Source: Alligator mississippiensis (lineage: Eukaryota; Chordata; Crocodylia; Alligatoridae). From it: a stretch of 64,000 bases of DNA. The notes beneath the pieces were generated by a model. The model did not search any database. It was not told the origin of the DNA and saw only the letters and a list, made by a program, of their open reading frames with translations. The stretch is taken from the NCBI RefSeq assembly GCF_030867095.1, contig NC_081832.1:62295444-62359443 (forward strand), in the 5' to 3' direction. Made by a program: the position numbers and the translations under genes. Each line of letters starts with the position of its first letter. Position 1 is the stretch's first letter. Positions 24,491 to 36,662 of the stretch are shown one piece after another.

Positions 24491-24557
24491 GTAAGATGAG
24501 TGGTTCCCCTCCTACCCCAATCAACATGCAGGTTTGGGGGGAAGCCCCTCATCTTAC
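24491..24557. repeat. 67-bp hairpin with inverted ends GTAAGATGAG
   Basis: Left end GTAAGATGAGTGGTTCCCC and the reverse complement of the right end, GTAAGATGAGGGGCTTCCCC, match over about 20 bases with few differences. It may be a minimal MITE. It lies about 150 bp from the U2-derived element, but no link can be shown. Confidence 0.55.
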
Positions 24558-24704
24558 ATTGGCATACAAGGAAACCTCACTAAATACATCATTAAACTGC
24601 TGCCAAAAGCAAATATGTTTAGCAGTGGAAACCAATCATGAAGTTGATTAAATGCAGCCAGCACAGAGCTGAGCATGACTATAAAAAACATGGCCCACAT
24701 GGGG

Positions 24705-24890
24705 AAACATACTGATAGGAAATTTTGGGGGTTTTTTGTTTGTTTTTTCTGGGTCTTAAACAGGGAGCGGTGGGATGGCATTCCTTCCACAGGGAACTGG
24801 CACCAGGCCTGGAGGTACTGCAATATCAGACTGGCACCCTCCCCTTGGTGCTAAAAGTGCTTGATCTTAGCCAAAAGAATGAGATGCTGA
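24705..24890 (-). mobile_element. U2 snRNA-derived retroelement (SINEU-like SINE or U2 retropseudogene)
   Basis: On the minus strand, reading down from about 24890, CTTTTGGCTAAGATCAAG matches 18 consecutive bases of the 5' end of U2 snRNA, including the branch-point-proximal 5' domain. About 34 bases later, TATTGCAGTACCTCCAGG matches 18 consecutive bases of the U2 3' domain, followed by a GGTGCC-type end near 24797. The roughly 120 bases that separate these blocks in real U2 are missing. A non-U2 segment of about 90 bases follows and ends in an A-rich tail (about 24717-24745 on the plus strand as T-rich). The layout of snRNA head, unrelated body and A-rich end fits the SINEU families described from crocodilians; an internally deleted U2 retropseudogene is the alternative. 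Confidence 0.7.
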
Positions 24891-26877
24891 TGGGAACCTA
24901 CCACAAGGACAAGTTAGTGCAACCCATCTGAGTAAGATATATGGTGGTGCCCCTTTTGCTCAGTCCCCCTCAGCACTGACTCTCTTTCAAGTCCGTAATG
25001 AGCCACTACACTGAAGACATTTTGATTTCCTCTTCAGTACCAAAGCTGACCTATGCTTTTCTTTCTCCATTTCCAATGAGTCCTGCTTTTTAATCAGCTC
25101 TAAATGTCCAACAAATGTCATTGAACAGGGCCCCAAACAGTTCACCCAGAATTCCTGTTGCTTCTCTCAGCCTGTTGCATATTAATGTGACCCTGCCTTC
25201 CAGGAGATGGAGTCAGACCAGGCTGTCCTGTGCCTCATCTGCATGTAAATTTTTTGGAGGATCCCAGGACTCATGACAAGAACACTAGGTTCCAGTCAAG
25301 CATGGGAGTCTAATTAGCACATAGCATCTTTGGGGGTGGGGGATCTGGAGTGTACACATATACTGAGCAGTGGGGTCACCATGGCTTGAAATGTTGTCTC
25401 TGCTGGAGCCCAGCCTAATTAACCATATGGTAAATCCATAAGGCCTTTTAGCTTTGGGCTAGTGTTGTGCAGTCACCAGGTTTCTGGCCGGCCTCTTGAA
25501 AGCTCAGATCAAGTGTAGTGGCTTCTTAACCTGGCAGGGGAAATGACATGCATCTGTACTCAAGAAAGCTGTTTTCCTGAACTGCTTTGCAGGAGAACTG
25601 CTCTTCTGGCATGGCTTAGTACCTGCTGAGGTATAGGAGCTTTAAACCCAGTTTATGGAAATGGGAGGCTCTTCCCTTGCTTGCTCCAAGGGTCTTATAG
25701 CTAAAGACAAGCAAAACTCAGGGGCATCTGAACCCCAAGCCTCTGGGCTTGGGCCTGCAAGTAGGATGGCTGCCAAAGGATTTGGAAACATCTGAAGCCC
25801 CAGGTGTGGGTGGGCGATGTTTGCCAGTAGTAGGGCCGCTTATGGTTCTGGACTCCTGGATTTGGAATTAGTTTTGGCTAATTTGGCCTTGGATACAAAT
25901 TAATTTTAAAAAAAGTCACCAGCTGTAGCACCGTACATGGTGTTTAGAATGACTGAATTCTGCCTGTTCAATCAACATGGTTTTGGAACACTTGAATTCT
26001 GCTCAATTGATATGATTTGGAACCAATTTGCCTGATTTGCCCTGGACCACAAAAAATATTAATAAAAAAGTTTGTACTATATACAAGCAGGTACAGAAGT
26101 GTTGCTTAAAAGTGTGTTTATGGAGTGCCTGGGCTAAAAACAAAAGCAGTTTCAAAATAAGTAAACTGCATAAATTCTAGGTTAACTACACCTATGAGCA
26201 CCTGTAGTAATTCCCCCCTCCCCCCCTAAATTTTGTTTCTCACTATCATGTGCTCAGGGACAGTAGGGGAAAAGTTGGGGGGGGGGGGCAGAGGGGCTAC
26301 CTGACCGCCCAAACTTATTTTCCCTGCTGTAGCAGTGAGAACGGAACAAACTGAAGGCAAACCTCCAATAATTAGATTCTATATCTGGAAAACTATTTCC
26401 CATGTATATCATCTAATTATTGGGGGAGGCAGGACATCTTATAATCAGGGTCACCATATATTTGAGTAAATGCAATATTTGTAGGTGCAATGTTTCAGTC
26501 TCCTGCTAAAAAGATGGTGACATTCTTTGTTTAACTTGTTATGACAATGCTATTTAGAAAATGGAATAATTTCAGTCTCCTGTTTTGGTGGACTTTGTTC
26601 AGAAACCCTGAAGAGGACATGCAATTCAATGAAGCAAGAGATTAAGATTCCTTGGGGACCTTTTGGCTTTCTTTGAGAGGGGACTTGATGAGCTGTTCTA
26701 ACAGAGCATATCCTGTTGCATGCTAGATTCTAATAAAGCTGTAAATGTGGGGACAAAGCTATGGGGCATACTCTAAGCATGGTATCAAGAACCACAGATC
26801 TTAAGACCTTTTTTCATAACTTTAATCATCTTATGTTCCCAAGAAAAAAAAAAAATCGAGGAGTCCAAGTTAGCTGC
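24891..26877. other. No gene recognised
   Basis: Non-coding DNA downstream of BOD1. A G-run (about 26276-26288) and short A-rich stretches are the only marked features. Confidence 0.45.
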
Positions 26878-28757
26878 TGCTTTTTCCCCTCACCTCTTTT
26901 ATTTGAAAAAGACACTCCAAGCACTAGTTACACTCTACTTGGCTCTCCCCATGCATATGAGCAGCTTCTAAAAAGATACCTGAAGAATTTTGTTGGGAGA
27001 ACTAGATTTCAGATTCTTCTCCCGCTGATACCCCTTGCTTCTCCCTACAGTCCCTGAGGGAAGAAGAGCACTGGCTAAGTCGGCTATTGTTCACATAGCT
27101 AACTGTAAAACCCCTCCTACAGCATGTCAGAAGTTGGTCTCTATCTAAACCCCAGACGGCTGACTCTCTAAAGCATTCTTTACAGCTTAAAAGCAGGAAT
27201 GTCCTTTCTAAAACAGGCACTGATTAGTCGCTTTAACTTTCCATCCAATTCTCAATACTGCATTATGTAGCAAGTGAGCATGAAGCTCTTACCTGGCCCA
27301 AATCAAAGTCCCATAATGACCTTCCAAGAACCATACAGAATGAACTCTTCAGCCTTTACATAACTTAAAAACTTCCCATTGTACTCTGTCAAACTGCAGT
27401 ATCCCATCCATTCCCCTTTCCTAGCCCCTTCAACAAGAGAACCCACCCACCCCAGCATGGTCACAAGCACACATGCTGCTGTCTATTCTAATAAAACAGT
27501 CCCATACGTAGACTGTACTTCCATACTCAGGACTCTGGATGCCCATGAGTTTTACTGATACTTCCATCAGGTCTGAAGAAAGTTCCTCTTCACTGGCAGA
27601 CAACAGCCCTGTGAGAGATAGACTAAACCCATTGCCAGTCTACCAAAATGTGTATTTTGTAACTGCAAGCTGTTCAGTACCAGGAACACTCTGCAAGAGA
27701 AAAATCACAAGATTGTACCTTTCGAAGTAAATGCATTTGAATAGGTAATGTAACAAGTTGTACAGCTTCATTTAAGTTATGAACCTGAATTAAATGTTAT
27801 TCACAGCCTCTCTCTAAGCAGTCTGTTACCCAGTATGGATGTAAAGGACTCTCAACTTGCTAGCAAAAAGTTATCTGATTGATTGTGCTAAGTTCTGTTA
27901 TTCTCCTCTTAAGCAAACAACAGACTGGTGTTGCATGGCTTTGTGTTCTAGAGGTAAAACTCGTATAAAAACTTTAGAAACATTAGACACCAATATACAG
28001 TAGGCAAATGCTGTAGTTGGAAGGAATCTTAAATCTGTCTATTTACAAGTTCAGATTTGAAACTTTGCAGCAAGCCACAAGTGTTCCAAAGGCCTGAATA
28101 GTCAAATATTAACATGCAGTGCCTCTAGAGATGAAGCCCACCACCATCTCTGTTTTAACATACAAGTTCTATATAGCCTTGGGGAAAAAAAAAATACTCA
28201 AATTTGTTTTAAATTTCAAAAGCTAGGCTCAGTCCTTCAGCTGGAACATCAGAGGCAGGTTTAAACCTGTCACAGTTTGGAATGAAGCAGCTTTTCACCT
28301 AGAGGATATTACAGCCTCCCCCTATAAAAATTCTGCCAGCACCAATGACCATTTTATAACTGAACCTAAGTGAAGGAGCCCCTCCAACTTTAGGCCTGAC
28401 ATCCCCAAATTTATCTGAAGGACGAATCAAAATGGTCTTTAAAGCTCTGTAGGTCCCTGTTCACTAGCCAGTACCTGTATCTAAGGCCTTTTGGGTTACT
28501 GCTTCAAAGCCAGCCCCAGGAGTAGAAACACTGTGCAGATTCTTCCTAGCTCTAGGCAACTCTTGCTTTATCTTGAGGTGTTTAATTCCCATACACGCTC
28601 TTTTTTTGTAAGCCCTCAATTGGGAGAAGCTCAAATGTCCTATACTAACAAAAAGCTGGTGATTTAAGGTATTTTCTATAAAGCCAAGTAGAAAGCAAAT
28701 CTTCCAATTTTGAGCTATGCAAACTACTGCAGTGACAGGATGCAGTGATACAAGACC
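26878..28757 (-). other. BOD1: Probable BOD1 3' untranslated region
   Basis: This is inference from position: it lies directly downstream of the BOD1 stop codon with no splice acceptor or coding signal. Two polyadenylation signals are available on the minus strand: ATTAAA at 28586-28581, giving a UTR of about 200 nt, and AATAAA at 26903-26898, followed by a T-rich downstream stretch on the minus strand (26845-26860), giving about 1.9 kb. No dispersed repeat was recognised in it, unlike the flanks, which fits selection on a UTR. The real 3' end needs transcript data. Confidence 0.45.
26898..26903 (-). terminator. Candidate distal polyadenylation signal AATAAA of BOD1
   Basis: The plus strand reads TTTATT, giving the canonical hexamer on the minus strand. 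A T-rich element lies 40-55 bases downstream on the minus strand. A weaker ATTAAA at 28586-28581 is the proximal alternative. Confidence 0.35.
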
Positions 28758-28956
28758 TTAGGACGCATCTTGGGATGGAGCAGGAGGATCCTTATTCTCT
28801 GGCTCTGGAGGAGGAGCTGGCACAGTTTCTTCTTTCTTCTGTGCAGCCAGGAACTCATGAATTGCCTTCTCTATCTGCGGCCTGAAGATGTGGTTTAGTT
28901 TTGGATCCACCACCTGAGAAATAATTCTGTCCACTCCAGCTTCCAGCATCCCTGAC
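28758..28956 (-). CDS. BOD1: BOD1 exon 3 (last coding exon)
   Basis: This exon encodes the last 66 residues, counting the codon shared with exon 2. They read SGMLEAGVDRIISQVVDPKL, NHIFRPQIEKAIHEFLAAQK, then KEETVPAPPPEPENKDPPAP and SQDAS before the stop. The acceptor AG lies at 28958-28957. The exon starts with the third base of a glutamine codon (CA|G), so the phase agrees with exon 2. The helical segment and the proline-rich tail match vertebrate BOD1 almost residue for residue. There is no frame break, and the stop is at the position expected for the family. Intron 2 (31496-28957, 2540 bp) holds a CR1 at 30234-30490 and otherwise nothing recognisable. Confidence 0.97.
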
Positions 28957-30233
28957 CTTGGACAAAGACAAAGGAGTCATTCAGCTCCTCTGAAAAAACT
29001 CTCCCCAACCTCTTTCAGGAATTCTCCAGGGCCCTCATGTCAGCAGCAATTAGTGTGAACATGCTGAGAACTGCAGCCCACTCACAGCTCCTTCACAAAG
29101 GAGGCCTTCCCTTTACCACACAGAAACCAGAACACTTCTCACCTAGTCTCACCCCACCCCACCCCCACCTTTACCCCCACCATTCCTGCAGAAGTCACAA
29201 CTGACATCTGGTCTCCCAGACTCTGAAATGCCATTGGCTAAGAGCCACTCCAGTAGTGCTCCTGCTGAAATGAGGTCAGCATGAAAGCAAAACGAGCTCT
29301 GGCACAAACAAGGGAAACTACCGTTTTGAGCAGTGCAGGTGAGAGTACTGAGGTGTTTTGGGCTGACTCATGGAAGGAAGAAGAGGCCTTCATCCCAGTT
29401 GTTTTACTGTCATGTGTTCCTGACTGCAGCTAGTCTAGACATTGGTAGTAAAAGAAGAAAACCAACGTGTGTGGCACAAACTATAAAGAGTTTCTGGAAC
29501 TGAAGTGACTTATTGCTTCAGGGGCTACGTCACATTCTTGGATTGTAGGGGCCCAGGCAGCCTGGCAGGCTTAAGTCATGTCTGCAAGAGACCAGGGGAG
29601 AGGAAGCTGAGACACTGCCTGGCATCTGGGAAAGCAGCCGAAAGACTTGTACGGCCGTGAGACTGACCACGTACGCTGCCATTTAAGGCCATGGACACTG
29701 TGTCACAGTTGAATACAGTTAGCTAAGCCTGCCCCCTACAAAAGCTGGCTACATATACACGTGTCTTGGAACAGGAGCTCCACTTTATCCTTGCTGCCTT
29801 CCTAGGAACTGAGAGGGATACTACAAACCCTTCAGGTCTGGCCAGTTCCTATTGAAAGAGTGTATCGTCAAAGGGCCAGTTCATTGTTAACTATTACCGG
29901 GATAAGAGAACTTGAGTACTTTCAATCTGATTGCCAGGACCAATGAATGTTGTCCTTGTTTGGCATTTGATTTGAAACTGCTCCTATGAAAAAATTACTG
30001 CATTTAATGAACTGACTCTCTCCACTCCCTGCCCCATTTCAGGCTAATTGGCGACAGTAACAATTCTATGCTGAGTAGGTTGTGTATGACCCACTTGGCA
30101 AAAACTTCTGCTGTTTCTAAAGCTCTAGCTTTGGGTGTAAGATACTAATGTCTAGTTTAACTTATGAAGAGTAGGAATAAAGGCAACAGAAAAATGGTTA
30201 GGGGCCAACTGTTTCCATTCCACCTTTTAATTT

Positions 30234-30490
30234 AGAATCATAGAAAATTAGGGTTGGAAGCAACCTCAGGAGGCCATGTAGTCCAACCCCTCTCCTCAAA
30301 GCAGGATCATCCCTAAATAGGTCATCCAAGCCAAGGCTTTGTCTAGACAGCTCTTAAAAGCCTCTAAGGATGGCAATTCTACCACCGTTCCAGTGTTTTA
30401 CTACCCTCCTAGTGAGAGTTTTTTTCCCCTAATATCTAACCTAAACTTCTTTTTCTGCAACTTGAGGCCGTTTCCCCCCTTCCACCCTCC
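30234..30490 (-). mobile_element. CR1 LINE fragment in BOD1 intron 2
   Basis: The plus strand begins AATCATAGAAAATTAGGGTT and continues GGAAGCAACCTCAGGAGGCC, the inverted 3' end of CR1 with its tail. GTTTTACTACCCTCCTAGTG and TTGCAACTTGAG-like blocks follow. It has the same orientation as BOD1. It is 5' truncated near the C-rich stretch at 30475-30492. Confidence 0.9.
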
Positions 30491-31496
30491 CCACTGTCTC
30501 AGGAGAAACTTAAAAATGAAAGCTTTTAAACTCTGTGTTTCCAGAAACTCCACCGGGGCCTTTGAAAGACTGGAATTCGCTCTAAGTTTGCATGACGGGT
30601 GGAACTTCAAATTAAACTGGAGAAATTTTTAGATAAACTTCAGATCTTTACAGCTTCAGATTAAACTGGCAAGAGGCTTGTCTCTATAATGAAGCTGCTG
30701 CTGCTATAGCAACACTGGTACAGCTGCATTAGCAGAATCCCTTCCCAGAGACATGGCATACACTGACAGAAAGGATTATTTTTCTGCTCCCCATACGCTG
30801 GTAGACCAGTAGGAGTTCTCTTGTGTTGGCACAGTCGTACCAAGACTGGGGCTTTCACAGCCACTGCTATGCTGGCCAAGCTGTTGGCCAAGGTTTGACT
30901 TCTTAAAACAGTACTGTCTCTTTTGCTTTCCTATTCTGATAGAAATGTAACATCCTGAATAATCTACCACCCTCTGCTGGAGGAAATTGGACTAGCTAAT
31001 TTTTTGACCAATGCCTGCTAGTGGTTGGAGGTCTAAAGGCCATACGAAGGAAGCGGAAGGCCTTGGTGGGGGGGTTTCTATAGCTGAAATCAGAGACCAC
31101 AAGTTAGTGGGCAATCTTGGTGTAGCTACTTGCAGCCAAAGCAGTGCTAGATAATGGCAAGTTGCACTTAAATGGATGCTTGGCCAGACTGACTTAATGT
31201 GGAGAAACAACTCTATTCGCATCAAGAAGTGTTGCTGCACTGCATGAGGTGAGACTGCATTCAGTTACTGCAGCCCTTCCCTTTTCACGTGCTTGTGACA
31301 AACTGTTTAGCAGAATTTGCAAATTCACTGCAATCTGACAGGTTGCCCTGTGAGCACTTCTGATGTGCAACCCAGAAAGACCCAGAAAAAAAGAAAGCAC
31401 CTGAGAATTCAACGCTTAGCTGTACAAATTACTATCTAGTTAGGGTGGTGATGCTGGCTATCATTGCTATCAGTTTCCAGAATGTAGGGTACTTAC

Positions 31497-31621
31497 TGAA
31501 TCACACTCTGTCTTAGTCCATTTCGTAACTGGTTCTTGTTCATTGCTGGGTTCCATTCCTGCTTGTCCAGATGCGTAGATACAAAATTGTCCACTTTCTG
31601 CCTCAGATTCTGGTAAGCTGG
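31497..31621 (-). CDS. BOD1: BOD1 exon 2
   Basis: 125 bases encode PAYQNLRQKVDNFVSTHLDK, then QEWNPAMNKNQLRNGLRQSV, then I and the first two bases of Q. The acceptor is TTTAG at 31626-31622, and the donor GTAAGT begins at 31496. The exon starts in phase 0 and ends in phase 2, agreeing with both neighbours. The threonine of NFVST is residue 100 here and appears to correspond to human Thr95, reported as the Cdk1 site needed for PP2A-B56 inhibition (recalled, not checked). This region is nearly identical across vertebrate BOD1 proteins. Intron 1 (32533-31622, 912 bp) is GC-rich at its 5' end and shows no repeat. Confidence 0.97.
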
Positions 31622-32161
31622 CTAAATAAAAACAACCCAGTCAAATAACCAAAATATGAGATAATGGTGTGGATCAGTTTTAACATTTGTCTGTATTCTT
31701 CATTATTGCACCTGTTTTCCCGAAAAAAGGTAAACTTTTTTACCCGAGAACACAAAAAAGCAGTATGTAGAGGTACTATTATAACAGTACTTCCTGGCTA
31801 CAGTTGTTTTGTAATTATGGCCTTTTCTGAGTCTCACGACACGAAACGCAAACTGCTTGTGAGCACGAGGCATTTGAATGGATTTCCTACTGACCGAAGT
31901 CCCAGGAGTCGTCCTGACCAGCCACTGCTGCCCATTAGCTTAAAGCAGCAGACGTGCTTTTGTTTGTGACGTGAATGCTAAATACATGAGACACTTAAGC
32001 AAGCTTTAGTTAGCCGCGATGACTTCTTCTCTTCTTTACAGTCCTAAGAACAGAAGAACTGGCGCTGACTGGGGCAGACCAGAAGCCCGTCTCGCCCAGT
32101 CTCCTGTCATACGGGCAGAGAAGGGAAACCGCGCTGGGTTTTCTCCACTGTTCCTCTCTCA

Positions 32162-32977
<816 letters not shown>

Positions 32978-32985
32978 TCACGCGG

Positions 32986-33005
32986 GGCATGCTGGGCAGG
33001 GTAGT
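32986..33005 (-). promoter_or_regulatory. ZNF143/THAP11-type binding motif, minus orientation
   Basis: On the minus strand this reads ACTACCCTGCCCAGCATGCC, a second match to the same motif, 18 bases from the first and facing the opposite way. The CCAGCATGC half is exact. Confidence 0.75.
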
Positions 33006-33086
33006 TTTTCTCCTGCGCCCCAGTCGCAGATAACCCTTGCCCAGCCCCGCCCCGCCCAATGGCCTAGTTGGCCCAGAGTTGTCACT

Positions 33087-33991
33087 GGGCCCCTGCTGCA
33101 CCTATGTTATGGATATGACACAATTAATTGGTTCATCATGCCATAGTTCTAGTCCACAGGTGCAAAGACACGATCCTAAAATATCCGTCCCGCCATAAAG
33201 AGCGAACCAGCTACAAAGTTAGTGCTTGAAAATATGTCACTACTTTATAGCTGGTTTCTAGCCAGCTTTAATTGGAATGTGGCAGGACCCTAAAAAATCC
33301 TTGGCCCTGGCCTGGGGAGCCCAGGAGCCTCGGCCCCTCTGGTCAGCAGGGAGGAAGTGTATCCTGCTCCTGGTGGGGCCTGTGTGGTGCAGGTGGAGTT
33401 TGCCCCAGGTTTGCAGAGCCACCAGCGAGCCAGGACAGTGCTGCTGATCCCTCAGCACTGAGTCTGCTGAGGGGCTTCAGCCCCTGCAGCGTTGTACCCT
33501 AGGGTGCCATGGTTTTTAAAGCAGGATTTGCATAAGGGTGATGCTTGTTTTTCACCGCTGCCGCCAGGCATTACCATCACGGCCTCATGCAGCTACCAGC
33601 ACAGGAGTCGCGGTGTCAGGATCCCAACTCCAGACAAAGAGAAGTGGCGGCTCAGTATTTCATCTGCATTGGCGGCTGCCCCGGGCCTTGTGAGAGAAAC
33701 TCACGATTAATCTCAGACTCACCCCTCAAGCTCAAATGATGCCCGTATGTATATTTATGAACTAGGGACCCAGTGAATCCCTGTCAGGGGCGAGGATTTT
33801 TTAGGGCCCTACCACATTCCAATTAAAGTAGACATATTTGTGACATATTTTCAAGCACTAACTTTGTAGCTGGTTGGGTCTTGATAGCTGACGGACATTG
33901 CATGGCGTGATCATTCCTTTGCACGTGTGGCTTAAAAGTATTGTGCGATTAACTAGTTAATTGCATCACAATTAACGTGTGGCAGGGGCCT
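33087..33991. mobile_element. DNA transposon with about 200-bp terminal inverted repeats, adjoining the BOD1 promoter
   Basis: Left arm 33087-33300 and right arm 33794-33991 are inverted copies. Outer ends: GGGCCCCTGCTGCAC against GGCCCCTGCCACAC, then ACAATTAATTGGTT against GCAATTAACTAGTT. Middle: CCACAGGTGCAAAG against CCACACGTGCAAAG. Inner: AACCAGCTACAAAGTTAGTG and CTTGAAAATATGTCAC, identical in both arms. The roughly 490-bp interior has no recognisable transposase. I see no clear target duplication. The superfamily is unknown to me. The left end is about 300 bp from the BOD1 start codon and 80 bp from the nearer ZNF143 motif. Confidence 0.75.
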
Positions 33992-34455
33992 TTGGGTAAC
34001 AGCTCTGCGTCAGCTAGGCCTTGGGGTGAGGGTTATCTGACAGCTCCAAAGCTGTGAGTTACAAATCTATTTTGTGTCCACCACCTTGCTTGCTATGGTG
34101 TGAAACCCACTTGCTGAGATTTGATACCTGTAATTTATTTCTCTAGGCACCTAGCTAAATAAGGTAGAGTATAATACTCATCATTAGCCACCAGGGGAGG
34201 CTGTAGCTTTTGTTATCACCTTATGCTTAACTTTTAAAACAAAAGTTTAAAAGCAACATCACTACAGGGTTACTGAGGATATTTTTGACCAGGCCTGAAA
34301 AGGTTGGGGTATAGAACAGAGTTCTTTGTTTGGCATCCATCATCTTTTCACTAGCTGAAATGGAGACCTGAAGATCTGATTAGTGGTTTTCTATCTTTTA
34401 AATATGTCTCCTGAAAGTGTCTCCAAATCCCATAAAGAAACATATTTTGGTTTTA
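33992..34455. other. No gene recognised
   Basis: Short non-coding interval between two transposable elements. Confidence 0.45.
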
Positions 34456-34641
34456 CTGAGCACGTCTACACATGCATTAATGTGCCATAATTATGGCACA
34501 TTTAGTTTAGTCATTTTTTAAGTGCGAAGTAGACTAATTCTACTGCACAGTAACTCATTATCATGGCTTTTTTGTGCCATGCTATTACGCAGTAGAATTA
34601 GTCTACTGCACTGTTAGCATCTCGTGTAGATGTGCCCACAG
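34456..34641. mobile_element. MITE with GTCTACAC-type ends (Harbinger-like)
   Basis: The ends CTGAGCACGTCTACAC and, reverse-complemented, CTGTGGGCACATCTACAC are inverted repeats. The interior is largely palindromic (AATGTGCCATAATTATGGCA near the left, and TACTGCACAGTAA against TACTGCACTGTTA). The flanks TTTA (34452-34455) and TTTC (34642-34645) may be a decayed 4-base duplication. It is related to the copy at 7305-7468 and, by its ends, to the Harbinger element at 1-4609. Confidence 0.75.
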
Positions 34642-36478
34642 TTTCTAAGAGATATAATCCCATGCCATTTTACCGCATGTTATCTGGATAACATGCTCTC
34701 TTTCCCCCATATCACATATACTGCAAGAATACTCTTCCCATAAAACGTGACAATGGTCAGTGATTCTCTGTACATTCAGGTCAAATAGTTCCCACATTTA
34801 AATTGCAGCTTAAGAAAAATTAACTTCTGTCAGTTTGCAGTTTATGGGGAACATTCTGCTCTCAATAACACTAAGGTAGATCCAGAGTAAATTGATCAAC
34901 TTTAATGGAGTTCCTCCTAATTTACTGCAGTGCAATTAGACTTGCTAGCACTAGTGGAAAAGAAAATTTACTCTCAAAGGCTTGGGCAGTCTCTGACCTT
35001 TCTATGAGTGTACGAAGAAGGGCATTGGTTGCAATGGTGACTTCTGTGGTGTGCATGCAATAAGTCTGAGGCCAACATAACTCATTTAACAAATCTGTTT
35101 ACTTGGATAGTTCTTTTAGTACTTTCCTAAAGCTACAACAAAGCAAGGGAACAAATTCTACCTGCCAAATTACAGAAGTCAACAGAGCTAGAACAGAACT
35201 TAGTTACAGTAAAGGTGAATTTGACCCAGGGGTATATTCACGTCTCAGCAGTGGCCTGGCTGGATGCGAATGAGTAGTACAAATGAAGCTCATATTAGTA
35301 CAGGTGTGTTATATTGAAGAGGGCCCCCTCCCCAGTCTTCCTGTTATTTGCAGCAGGTGTTGAAAAGGGGCAAAATTCCTCATGCCGTGCATTGTCCTCT
35401 TCGCCTGATTAAAATTCAGTGGCGCTGAGAAGCAACATAAGCTGTCCCACGCCATCTGGCAGCTATGGGGGGGCTGCCAGTGTTTATAGGCACCGAGCTA
35501 TACATTGGAGAGAGGGCACTGCAGCACATTTCACAAAATACTTTATTCTGTATCACAGACAGGGAATCTGTTCTCTCAAAGCAGAAAATGGTCCCTCTTA
35601 TCTGGTATCTTGTCTCTCTCACTGGTCAAGGCTGGGCATTTCAAAGGGAGGCAGAAACCTTCACAAAGCATCTAAGCCTGCACAATGACCCCAGAGAAAG
35701 CTGTTCCTTCCTGACAGTGACTGAGGCTCACTTCCCATTGCTGCCTGTATCAGCTTATGCTCTGAAGCATGAGGGTTGAAATCCCAAATCCCTTTTATTC
35801 TGCCTTCTAGAATTGCAGCCTCCAGCTTCTTTCATAGGAAGATCTCATTCTTGTTTTTAAAACTCACCTTAATAATATTTTACCACTCAGTTCCCCAGGT
35901 AGAGCTTACATAAAAATCAATCATAGACCTTATGGCAATGTCCTGCATGCAGTACTATGTTCACTGTATAGCCATTTATATGACAAGAGTAAAGCATACT
36001 GCATTGTTTGGTATCAAAAAGCTGGCTGTTACTGCCAATGAATATACCCGTGCCATGTGTACCAATGGGGTACATGCCCATATGGACCTGCAGCCTCTCG
36101 TTTTTTCTGGGATGCCTCTAGTTTCTCTTGGCCTTTTCCCTCCAGTCCTTTTTTCCTTCACTGCTGGAGTTTGTCCCATGCTTCATATTCCAGGTTGTTT
36201 GGTGGTGCACCCAAGGGGTAAGTCCTCTCTCCTTGGGGGTGGGCAAGACTTTGAACTCCTCCTGCACTGCTGTATTTGAGAATTGTCACAGGGGAAGGGG
36301 GCACATCCCTGATGCCTCTGCACAGAGTTTCCCTGAGCTGTCATCCAGGGGAAGACTTGGCTGACTTTTCACCTGTAGATGGTGGGTAGTGTAGGAAGGA
36401 GGGATCCTGTGACCTCCTCTGACTTCCTCCACATACACAATGGGGATGGGAAAAAAAAGTAGTTCCAGTGCTCTAGTA
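34642..36478. other. No gene recognised
   Basis: 1.8 kb of non-coding DNA. The open frames near 35416-35779 and 35932-36279 show no conserved protein family. Confidence 0.45.
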
Positions 36479-36654
36479 CAGCGGTTCCCAAACTCTGACA
36501 GATTGCGCACCACCAATTTAAAACAATACAACTTTAACTACCACCAGCAAATTTTTGTTATATAAAGTAATTATAATAAATCTGTTAATGTGTACCACTG
36601 GTAGGTTATCTGCGCACCACTGGTGGCAACTGCACCACAGATTGGGAGCCACTG
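36479..36654. mobile_element. hAT MITE (CAGCGGTTCCCAAAC ends)
   Basis: A 176-bp element. The left end CAGCGGTTCCCAAACT pairs with the right end, whose reverse complement is CAGTGGCTCCCAATCT. It is flanked by an 8-bp target duplication, CTCTAGTA (36471-36478) and CTCTAGTC (36655-36662), 7 of 8 matching. The 'CAG(T/C)GGTTCCCAA' terminus and 8-bp duplication are diagnostic of hAT (Charlie-type) elements. No coding capacity. Confidence 0.9.
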
Positions 36655-36662
36655 CTCTAGTC

